DNA of 11,360 nt from Clostridia bacterium (GTDB lineage: Bacteria; Bacillota; Clostridia; Christensenellales; Aristaeellaceae), in contig JAFPYA010000122.1 of assembly GCA_017412445.1 (NCBI GenBank), forward strand, positions 1-11,360, read 5' to 3'. The position numbers and the translations under genes were made by a program. Under the pieces are notes generated by a model. It did not search any database. It saw only the letters and a list, made by a program, of their open reading frames with translations, and was not told where the DNA came from. Of the stretch, positions 5,710 to 11,360 are shown piece after piece (positions within the stretch are counted from its first letter, which is position 1; each line of letters begins with the position of its first letter).

Positions 5710-6725
5710 TTTGAAAGAATCTCTCTCACCGCGTAATACGCCTTTTTCTCCTTGCCCGCACGGTCAAAAAGCAGCGGGTACGCGGGGCGGTCGGGCTTGC
5801 TGAGCCAGCTCTGCGCGTCGGTAACGCCCCAGAGCGTCAGGCTCTCAACGCCGCCGCCTATTGCCGCCTCAAACACCTCACGGTAGCGCCTGGCCAGCAA
5901 TTCGTCGTCCGCCTCGCTTTCGCTCAGGCTCTTTATGTCCAGCTCCGTTATCTGAAGACTCAGACCCTCGGCGGCATAATCGCTTATGGCGCGCCTGTAT
6001 TCGTCCATGCCCGGATAATCCGGCAAAAGATGGCTCTGAAGCCCCATGCCGTCCACGAGGCCGTCCTTTAAGAGCGGGCGCAGCGTGGAGAGGATAAAGT
6101 CGCGCTTTGGCTGTTCGTACTCGTTGTAATCGTTGTAAAACAGCTTCTGACCCGGCGCGGCGTACCTGCGGGCGAACGTGAAGGCGTATCTCGGTTCATC
6201 CTCGCCAAGTATGCTGAACCAGTTGTTTTTGCGCACGCGGCAGCCGTGCGGATGGTTGTTGTCCGGCTCTATGAATTCATTGAGTACGTCCCAGCAATAG
6301 ATGAGACCCGGATACGCGCCGTTAAAGTAGTTCATTTCATCCTTGATGAAGTTTTCCATGCGCTTGAGCAGCTTTTCGCGGCTTACGAAGGGCGCGTCCT
6401 CTGCCTTCGACCAGTCCTCTGTGAAGAACCAGCGCGGCGTCTGATTGTGCCATATAAGCGTGTGCGCGCGCACCTTTATGCCGTTGTCGCGGGCAAACGA
6501 GAGCACCTTGTCCGCTTCGGAAAAGTCGAACATCACCCTGTCGGTCTGTCCGCTCTTCACGGTGGCGTCAAAATCCATTATGCTTTCGGGCTTCATCACG
6601 TTTTCGCACGTGATGGAGGAAAACTCGTTTTTGACTATTTCGGCGTATCTTTCATTTTGGAGCAGGCCGGGCGTGACTGCCGCGCCTATGAGCATGCTGC
6701 CCGCGCACAAATCCTTAAGTCCCAT
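5706..6725 (-). CDS. Intracellular endo-1,4-beta-xylanase, glycoside hydrolase family 10
   Basis: Cleaves internal beta-1,4-xylosidic bonds with retention of configuration. It has 339 residues, a single GH10 catalytic barrel with no signal peptide and no carbohydrate-binding module, so it should act in the cytoplasm on imported xylo-oligosaccharides. Family landmarks appear in order: CENVMKPESI at 40-49, HTLIWHNQTPRWF at 88-100, WDVLNE at 145-150 (acid/base Glu150), FYNDYNEYE at 196-204, GLQSH at 228-232, QITELDI at 258-264 (nucleophile Glu261) and LWGVTDAQSWL at 298-308. The start is ATG at 6725 rather than the longer frame from 6758, because GGAGG lies seven bases before it and the extra residues would overlap the upstream gene. 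It begins two bases after the YfcE-like stop and runs into the HAD gene by ATGA. The importer across the terminator is the probable source of its substrate. Confidence 0.95.
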   Translation of the reverse strand: MGLKDLCAGSMLIGAAVTPGLLQNERYAEIVKNEFSSITCENVMKPESIMDFDATVKSGQTDRVMFDFSEADKVLSFARDNGIKVRAHTLIWHNQTPRWFFTEDWSKAEDAPFVSREKLLKRMENFIKDEMNYFNGAYPGLIYCWDVLNEFIEPDNNHPHGCRVRKNNWFSILGEDEPRYAFTFARRYAAPGQKLFYNDYNEYEQPKRDFILSTLRPLLKDGLVDGMGLQSHLLPDYPGMDEYRRAISDYAAEGLSLQITELDIKSLSESEADDELLARRYREVFEAAIGGGVESLTLWGVTDAQSWLSKPDRPAYPLLFDRAGKEKKAYYAVREILSK

Positions 6726-6727
6726 AA

Positions 6728-7192
6728 TCAAGCCTCCGCAAGGTTTTTCAGTTCGCAAGTTATTTTGCCTTCGTCCAACGTGACTACAGCGTAGTCGCCG
6801 TTTTTGAGGGCCCCGGGATTCAGAAACACTATGCCGCCGTCCTCATCCAGCGCCTGCACGTGGCTGTGTCCGTAGAGGGCAAGCTTCGCGCCCGCCTCGC
6901 GCGCCTTGAAGCTCAGCCGCGTAAGCGTGTATTTCACGCCGTAGGCGTCGCCGTGAGTCATGAAAACGCGCACACCCTCTTTTTCAAATATGCGGTTATG
7001 GGGCGCGAAGGACAACGGGTCGCAGTTGCCGGGCACACTTAAAAGCCTGTTCTCAGGCAGCCTGAAGTCGTCCATGTCGGTATCGTGGTCACCCAGATGC
7101 AGTATCAGCGCGCAGTCCGCCATTTTGCCAAGCGCCTCGCGTATGTTCCTCATGCTTCTGTGGCTGTCGGCGATTATTCCGAGCTTTACCAT
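6728..7192 (-). CDS. YfcE/MJ0936-type metallophosphoesterase
   Basis: A cytoplasmic two-metal phosphodiesterase of 154 residues, the usual length for this small family. Metal ligands appear in order: DSH (Asp9, His11), GDHD (Asp35), GNCD (Asn57), THGD (His80) and GHSH (His109, His111). The GNCD form, in place of GNHD, is common in this subgroup. The start is ATG at 7192, with GGGGAG about seven bases before it and one base after the RNase PH-RdgB stop. A longer open frame to 7300 exists, but its first 36 residues are Arg/Ser/Pro-rich and antiparallel to nothing known, so they are read-through of the neighbouring gene in another frame. In Bacillus subtilis the orthologue ysnB also follows rph and the XTP diphosphatase gene ysnA. 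The physiological substrate is unknown. Confidence 0.9.
   Translation of the reverse strand: MVKLGIIADSHRSMRNIREALGKMADCALILHLGDHDTDMDDFRLPENRLLSVPGNCDPLSFAPHNRIFEKEGVRVFMTHGDAYGVKYTLTRLSFKAREAGAKLALYGHSHVQALDEDGGIVFLNPGALKNGDYAVVTLDEGKITCELKNLAEA
6733..6737 (-). promoter_or_regulatory. Ribosome binding site that fixes the xylanase start
   Basis: GGAGG on the minus strand, seven bases before ATG 6725, lies inside the last codons of the YfcE-like gene. It shows that the true xylanase start is at 6725 and not at an earlier in-frame ATG at 6758. Confidence 0.8.
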
Positions 7193-7193
7193 G

Positions 7194-8519
7194 TCACTCT
7201 CCCCGCTCCAGCGCTTCCCTGAGCAGCGCGATGGCCTTTGCCCTGTGGGAGACCTGCTGCTTGTCATGGTCGGGCGCCTCGCCAAAGGTGCGTCCGTCAA
7301 GCTCGTAGCATTTGAACAGCGGATCGTAACCGAAGCCGCCCGTGCCTATGCGCTCAAAGGCAATTTCTCCCTCGCAGGCAGCCTCTACCGTGAGCGGCTC
7401 CCTGCCCGGGCGGCACAGGCACAGCGCGCTTACAAACCTAGCCGTGCGCGGCGCGGGCACGTTTTCCAGCTCCTTGAGGAGCTTGTCGTTGTTCGCCTCG
7501 TCGTCGCCGTGCACGCCCGCATACCTCGCGGAATGCACGCCCGGGCGCCCGCCGAGCGCGTCCACCATCAGCCCCGAATCGTCCGCGAGGGTCGCGCAGG
7601 CGGCAAAGCGCATGAGCGCCTCGGCCTTTATGCGCGCGTTGTCGGCAAAGGTTTCGCCGGTCTCGTCCACGTCCTCGGTCATGCCCGCCTGATCGGCGGA
7701 GATTATGTCGTACCTGTCGCCAAGCAGCGCGCGTATCTCCTTGAGCTTGCCGAAATTGTGTGTGGCTACAGCCAGACGCGGCTTTTTGAATATTACCTCC
7801 GCCCTGTCGCCGAGCGCGCCGTGCTGCTTTTTCATCAGCTGCTTTATTCCGCTTTCGGCGAGGTTCAAAAGCTTGTCCAATTCCTTTCGGCTGAAGGACC
7901 TGCCTTCGCCCGTGCCCTGCACCTCTACGAAGTCCAGATTGCCCTTTTCGTCTTTTGCCATAATCACGTTCATGTCCACCTGAGCGCGCGAATCCTGCGC
8001 GTACTCAAGGTCGAGGGTAGGCACGTCGTCCACGATGCCCACGCTCACCGCGGCCACCTGACGGATTATCGGGCTGTCAACGATCAGACCCTGTTTGATA
8101 AGCTTGTCTACGGCTATGGTCAAGGCGACGAACGCGCCGGTGATGGACGCGGTGCGCGTGCCGCCGTCCGCCTGCAATACGTCGCAGTCCAGATATATCG
8201 TCCTTTCGCCAAGGCGCGTAAGATCCACCGCAGCGCGTATGGACCTGCCCACGAGGCGTTGAATTTCCACGCTGCGCCCGTCTTTCTTTATGCCGTCGCG
8301 CTCCTTGCGGCGGTTGGTCGAGCCAGGTAGCATCGCGTATTCGGCGGTGAGCCAGCCTGAGCCCGTGCCCTTCTTAAACGGCGGCACGCCCTCGACCACG
8401 CTGGCCGTGCACAACACGCGGGTGCGCCCGCATTCGATAAGCACGCTGCCCGCGGCCATCTCGGTAAAGTCGGGCGTGATTTTTATTTTTCTCAGTGCGT
8501 TGTTTTTGCGCTGTTCCAT
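7194..8519 (-). CDS. rph-rdgB: Fusion of RNase PH and non-canonical purine NTP (XTP/dITP) diphosphatase
   Basis: A 441-residue two-domain protein. Residues 1 to about 240 are RNase PH, a phosphorolytic 3'-exoribonuclease that trims tRNA precursors: GWLTAEYAMLPGST at 55-68, GRSVEIQRLVGRSIRA at 81-96, QADGGTRTASITGAF at 116-130 with the phosphate-binding Thr/Arg, the acidic pair in QDSRAQVDMN (Asp176, Asp182), and VEVQGTGE at 198-205. Residues about 247-436 are RdgB/HAM1, which removes ITP and XTP from the nucleotide pool: ATHNFGKLKE at 252-261, GETFADNARIKAEAL at 288-302, DDSGLMVDALGGRPG at 313-327, SARYAG at 330-335, GTGGFGYDPLF at 392-402 and SHRAKA at 424-429. No stop or frameshift separates the domains. 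The start is ATG at 8519, preceded by AAGGAAGG; the open frame to 8621 adds a Lys-rich stretch made by an A-tract and is rejected. The RxDGR motif usual at the RNase PH N-terminus is missing (MEQRKNNALR instead). Confidence 0.93.
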   Translation of the reverse strand: MEQRKNNALRKIKITPDFTEMAAGSVLIECGRTRVLCTASVVEGVPPFKKGTGSGWLTAEYAMLPGSTNRRKERDGIKKDGRSVEIQRLVGRSIRAAVDLTRLGERTIYLDCDVLQADGGTRTASITGAFVALTIAVDKLIKQGLIVDSPIIRQVAAVSVGIVDDVPTLDLEYAQDSRAQVDMNVIMAKDEKGNLDFVEVQGTGEGRSFSRKELDKLLNLAESGIKQLMKKQHGALGDRAEVIFKKPRLAVATHNFGKLKEIRALLGDRYDIISADQAGMTEDVDETGETFADNARIKAEALMRFAACATLADDSGLMVDALGGRPGVHSARYAGVHGDDEANNDKLLKELENVPAPRTARFVSALCLCRPGREPLTVEAACEGEIAFERIGTGGFGYDPLFKCYELDGRTFGEAPDHDKQQVSHRAKAIALLREALERGE

Positions 8520-8546
8520 AGCTGTTACCTTCCTTAGGTTATTCTT

Positions 8547-8562
8547 ACAGACCAAAGTCTGT
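8547..8562. repeat. Short hairpin in the gap before the RNase PH-RdgB gene
   Basis: ACAGAC and GTCTGT form a perfect six-base stem around CAAA. On the plus strand it is followed by TTTTA, terminator-like, but nothing is transcribed from that side. On the minus strand it lies in the 88-bp gap, about 28 bases before the ATG, next to the ribosome binding site. It may be a weak leader structure or processing site. I found no convincing promoter in this gap, which also holds a run of ten T (8591-8600). Confidence 0.3.
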
Positions 8563-8607
8563 TTTATGCTTCGCGCATCATGGGCGGCGATTTTTTTTTT
8601 GCACGCT

Positions 8608-9408
8608 TTACGCCTGTTCAAGCCCTATGGACAATGAAAGGTCGAAGGCCTCCGTCAGGCTGTCGCCGGTGCCGATTTCGTAGGGCGTATATGGCATTCC
8701 AGGGCGTTCGCATATCAGTCTTTCCGGCGGAAACAGAAGGCTTATGGGCTTTTTTGCGCGGATGTAGGCGGCGTAGTCCTTTGATGTGGTCAGCTTTTCG
8801 TCAAGCGCCACCGCCGCCAGCTTTTCTGGCACGGCATTCAAAGCAGAATGTATGTCGCTGCCACAGGTGCGGGGCAGGCCAAGATATGAAATGTACTTAA
8901 GCGCGCTTGCGTCCTCCCACGGGTGATTGCCTATGTTCACGGCCTCGGCGGCGTCAATGCCGTCCAACTGAAAGTGCATTTTGGTTATGTAGCCTCGCTC
9001 CCTGAAGGGATGCGCCTGCACCACGCAGCCGCCATATGCGTGCACGTTGTCAAACAGCGTCTGGCGTGACCAGCTCTCTATGTCCGGGTTCATAAGCAGA
9101 AACTCGCGGTCTATGCCGTAGAGCAGGTATTCGTCGCCGTGATAGTTTTGCTCTATGCCGAAAAAAACGTCGAAGCCTATCCTTTCGCCCGCCTCCTTAG
9201 CGTCACGGTAGCCCGCCATGTAGGCGTCCACGCGGTTTACCCATTCGCCTGAGCGCGGCGCGGCGCAGTTGCCCTGAAAAAAGTGGTCGGTCACGAATAT
9301 GCCGTCGTAGCCCAAATCCTTGAAGAGCTGCGGATACTCGCGGCCCGGCGAGCGGCCGCAGGCGCTGCCCTGACAGGTGTGCAGGTGGGTTTCATAGAGA
9401 AATTTCAT
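8608..9408 (-). CDS. PHP-domain metal-dependent phosphoesterase
   Basis: A soluble protein of 266 residues formed by one PHP (polymerase and histidinol phosphatase) domain. Metal ligands can be followed along the chain: THLHT (His8, His10), TDHF (Asp41, His42), FGIEQN (Glu86), QAHPFR (His133) and GSDIH (Asp185, His187), so the trinuclear site looks complete. Members hydrolyse phosphoesters, among them histidinol phosphate, nucleotide phosphates and RNA ends; which one applies here is not visible. The gene is not next to histidine genes. The ATG at 9408 follows the stop of the histidine kinase directly (TAAATG), with GGAGAGG nine bases before it, so it is the third gene of the regulator-kinase operon. 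The C-terminal 50 residues beyond the last ligand (LLFPPERLI onward) are not part of a motif I know. Confidence 0.88.
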   Translation of the reverse strand: MKFLYETHLHTCQGSACGRSPGREYPQLFKDLGYDGIFVTDHFFQGNCAAPRSGEWVNRVDAYMAGYRDAKEAGERIGFDVFFGIEQNYHGDEYLLYGIDREFLLMNPDIESWSRQTLFDNVHAYGGCVVQAHPFRERGYITKMHFQLDGIDAAEAVNIGNHPWEDASALKYISYLGLPRTCGSDIHSALNAVPEKLAAVALDEKLTTSKDYAAYIRAKKPISLLFPPERLICERPGMPYTPYEIGTGDSLTEAFDLSLSIGLEQA

Positions 9409-11172
9409 TTATTTGTCCTCTCCGGGCGCGCGCTTTACGGTAAAGGCAAACTCGCTGCCCTTGCCCTCTTCGCTGCACACCCATATGCTTTCGCCCATGG
9501 CGGCCAGCACCTCGCGGGCTATGGAAAGCCCAAGTCCCGAGCCCATGCCGCTGTGCGCCTTGTCCACCTTGAAAAAGCGCTCGAATATGTATTCCTGATC
9601 CTGCTTCGATATGCCGCGTCCCGTGTCCGAAACGCTGAAGATTATTTTATCGCTTTCGACCTTCGCGCCCACGGTAACAGAGCCCTTCTCGGTGTACTTT
9701 ATCGCATTGTCGAGCAGTATAACGAGCAATTCCTCCACTCGGTCGGGATTTGAATTGACCTCGGGCAGCTTTGCCATTTCGGCATCGAATATCAGCTTTA
9801 GTCCCTTCTCCTCGGCGATATAAGTATACCTGTCGCAAAGATCCAGTACCAGCTCGCCCGGCTTAAAGATTTCGGTCTGTATATATTCCGTGCCGCTTTG
9901 CAGCCTCGAAAGCTCCATTATATCGTTGATCAGTCGGCTCAAGCGTTTGATTTCCCTGAGAATGATGTCGTAATATCGTTGCCTCGTCTTCTCGTCCTTT
10001 ACGAGGCCGTCTCTGAGCGGCTCGACGAGTCCCTGCATGGCGGTCAGGGGCGTTCGCATCTCGTGGGAGACGTTGGCCACGTACTCGCGGCGGGTGTTCT
10101 CGAGACGCACGTCGTTCGACACGTCCCTGAACATGCCAAGCGCGCCCGCCCTTCTGCCGGAGCCGTCGTTCACGGGGGAAATCAGACAGCGGATGTTTTT
10201 GTCCCCTTCAATCAATGTGAAGTCATCGCTCTCGCCCACGCTCACCGCACGGTCGAAGGCCTCCCAGATTCTGGGATGGTTTATCGCGTTGAGCTTGGGG
10301 TCGTCGGTCGGATTTCCGGGTGGGAAGAGGTTTTCCAGCGCGGCGTTCATGTGGGTTATCTTGCCCGCGCCATCCACCGCGCAGATGCCCTCGCTCATGC
10401 TGTTGAGCAATTGCAAAAGGCGGTTTCTTTCAAATGTCAGGTCGCTTATGCTGCGCTTGAGTGCGTGGGACAGGCGGTTTAGGGACGCGCCCAATTGCCC
10501 CACCTCGCCTATCGCGGTCTCGTCCGCCGCGAGGTCGAAGTGACCCTCACTCATACGCTGCGATACGTCGCGCATGTGCCTTAAGGGCTTGACTATGCGA
10601 AGCACGAGCGTGGAGGCCAGCGCAAACACCACCAGCACCACCGCGCCCAGCGCGAGTATCAGAGGCGCAGTCATTGTGCTCAGCGCCGCCTCCGCGTTGT
10701 TCACCTTTGAATACAAAAGCAGCGCGCCCTCAACCTTGCCCTCAGCGTCCCTTACGGGCGCGCTGACCAGAACTATGAAGCTCGAGCTGCCGCTGATTCT
10801 GTACGCAGTTATGCTCAGACCTCCGCCAAGAGCGGATTCTATGTGCTCCGAGAGCTGCCGTACGTCCGGCGTAGGCACGCTTTCTGTGCACAAAATCGCG
10901 TTGCCCTCATAATCGAGCAGCAGCACGTCCGAGGACTGCTTGCCCCGCTGGTTGAAGCGCGAAAGCACCTGCTCCTTTGTGAGGCTTCCGCTGATATATC
11001 TGTCGGCCTCAAGCGCAAAAGACTGCGCGCGCGGAATAAGCTCCGCGGCACGCAGCTGTATGGTCTGTTTCGTGGTCATGGTGGTATACACCAGCCACGT
11101 GCTCAGCGCCGTGAGCAGCACGGCTGTAATAAGCACCATGCTCACCCGGCGCATGAGATGACTTTTAAGCAT
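9409..11172 (-). CDS. Membrane sensor histidine kinase, PhoR/WalK-like
   Basis: Autophosphorylating sensor of a two-component system, in the cytoplasmic membrane, 587 residues. Order of parts: TM1 at about 9-30; an extracellular sensor of about 138 residues (31-168), with LLLDYEGNAILCT and FIVLVSAPVRDAEGKVEGALLLYS typical of a Cache/PhoR-type fold; TM2 at 169-192; HAMP at about 192-245; PAS at about 252-360 (ICAVDGAGKITHMNAALENLF); HisKA with VSHEMRTPLT (His370); and the ATPase domain with LLDNAIKYT (N box, Asn489), DTGRGI (G1), IFERFFKVD (F box) and GSGLGLSI (G2). All catalytic boxes are intact. The start is ATG at 11172, whose A is shared with the regulator's stop (TGATG), with GAGG about ten bases before; a longer frame to 11226 only overlaps the regulator. 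The signal is unknown; the architecture resembles phosphate-responsive PhoR and the cell-wall kinase WalK. Confidence 0.94.
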   Translation of the reverse strand: MLKSHLMRRVSMVLITAVLLTALSTWLVYTTMTTKQTIQLRAAELIPRAQSFALEADRYISGSLTKEQVLSRFNQRGKQSSDVLLLDYEGNAILCTESVPTPDVRQLSEHIESALGGGLSITAYRISGSSSFIVLVSAPVRDAEGKVEGALLLYSKVNNAEAALSTMTAPLILALGAVVLVVFALASTLVLRIVKPLRHMRDVSQRMSEGHFDLAADETAIGEVGQLGASLNRLSHALKRSISDLTFERNRLLQLLNSMSEGICAVDGAGKITHMNAALENLFPPGNPTDDPKLNAINHPRIWEAFDRAVSVGESDDFTLIEGDKNIRCLISPVNDGSGRRAGALGMFRDVSNDVRLENTRREYVANVSHEMRTPLTAMQGLVEPLRDGLVKDEKTRQRYYDIILREIKRLSRLINDIMELSRLQSGTEYIQTEIFKPGELVLDLCDRYTYIAEEKGLKLIFDAEMAKLPEVNSNPDRVEELLVILLDNAIKYTEKGSVTVGAKVESDKIIFSVSDTGRGISKQDQEYIFERFFKVDKAHSGMGSGLGLSIAREVLAAMGESIWVCSEEGKGSEFAFTVKRAPGEDK

Positions 11173-11360
11173 CAGGACAGAACCTCGAACCTGTAGCCCA
11201 CGCCGTACACGGTGCTGAGCGCCCACGGCACGCCCTCGGTGGGCAGCTTCTGGCGTATGCGCTTAATGTGAGCGTCCACCGTGCGGGTGTCGCCAAAGTA
11301 GTCGTAGCCCCAGACGCGGGAAAGAATCTGTTCCCTTGAGAACACCTGACCCGGCGCTGA
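11172..11360 (-). CDS. Response regulator, OmpR/PhoB family, C-terminal end only (5' end cut by window)
   Basis: The last 62 residues of the DNA-binding partner of the histidine kinase. They cover most of the winged-helix output domain: FSREQILSRVWGYDYFGD, then the recognition helix region TRTVDAHIKRIRQKL, and the wing STVYGVGYRFE before the stop. These match the conserved end of PhoB/OmpR-family regulators (VWGYD, R-VD-HI--LR-KL, T--GVGY-F). The receiver domain lies beyond the window. The stop TGA overlaps the kinase ATG by one base, the usual arrangement of regulator and kinase in phoP-phoR-like operons. Confidence 0.93.
   Translation of the reverse strand, partial: SAPGQVFSREQILSRVWGYDYFGDTRTVDAHIKRIRQKLPTEGVPWALSTVYGVGYRFEVLS

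Noticed and set aside
6960..8330. Plus-strand open frame of 456 codons opposite the RNase PH-RdgB and YfcE-like genes
   Set aside because: Antisense to two genes with complete catalytic motifs; its own product shows no domain and an unlikely composition.
8591..8600. Run of ten T, considered as a phase-variable tract or a terminator
   Set aside because: It lies between genes and not in a reading frame or promoter spacer I can support; on the transcribed strand it is an A run without a stem before it.
8520..8621. N-terminal extension of the RNase PH-RdgB frame up to 8621
   Set aside because: The extra residues come from a run of ten A and the gap sequence, would overlap the PHP gene, and have no good ribosome binding site, whereas ATG 8519 has AAGGAAGG before it.
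1..11360. Mobile element, CRISPR array, defence system or tRNA
   Set aside because: No transposase, integrase, direct-repeat array, terminal repeats or tRNA-like cloverleaf was seen on either strand. The SLOG protein alone, next to HAD and xylanase genes, is the YpsA type and not a CBASS- or Thoeris-like effector arrangement.

Overview
The window looks like a chromosomal segment of a Gram-positive, Firmicutes-type anaerobe (Clostridia), moderately GC-rich, perhaps an uncultured gut lineage. Evidence: strong AGGAGG-type ribosome binding sites, tight operons with ATGA/TGATG overlaps, an LplABC-type oligosaccharide importer without its own ATPase, a PhoP/PhoR-like two-component pair, and an rph-rdgB-yfcE block in the same order as rph-ysnA-ysnB of Bacillus subtilis. 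The placement is inference; no rRNA or other marker gene is present. Every real gene I can support is on the minus strand, so transcription runs from high to low coordinates.

Right-hand block (11360 down to 4427), in transcription order: the C-terminal end of an OmpR/PhoB-family response regulator (cut by the window edge); a full-length sensor histidine kinase; a PHP-family phosphoesterase; a fused RNase PH / XTP-dITP diphosphatase; a YfcE-like metallophosphoesterase; an intracellular GH10 xylanase; a HAD-family phosphatase; and a YpsA-like SLOG protein. Most neighbours touch or overlap by 1-4 bases. The one real gap is about 88 bp between the PHP gene and the RNase PH fusion. The block ends at a long A/T-rich hairpin (4414-4446) that overlaps the end of the SLOG gene.

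Left-hand block (4211 down to 1): a promoter region of about 215 bp, then an operon of a small six-helix membrane protein of unknown function, an LplB-type permease, an LplC-type permease and a large secreted solute-binding protein (cut by the window edge). This is a CUT1-like oligosaccharide importer. No ATPase is present, so a shared MsmX/MsmK-type ATPase encoded elsewhere is presumed. The GH10 xylanase just upstream lacks a signal peptide, so a reasonable working model is that the importer brings in xylo-oligosaccharides (plain or decorated) and the xylanase shortens them in the cytoplasm. The two blocks are separate transcription units, so this link is by neighbourhood only.

I see no CRISPR array, insertion sequence, tRNA, rRNA or phage feature, and no clearly new multi-gene system. 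The points most worth a second look are the unidentified membrane protein that leads the importer operon, a bulged inverted repeat in that operon's leader/promoter, and the RNase PH-RdgB fusion, whose N-terminus lacks the usual family motif.
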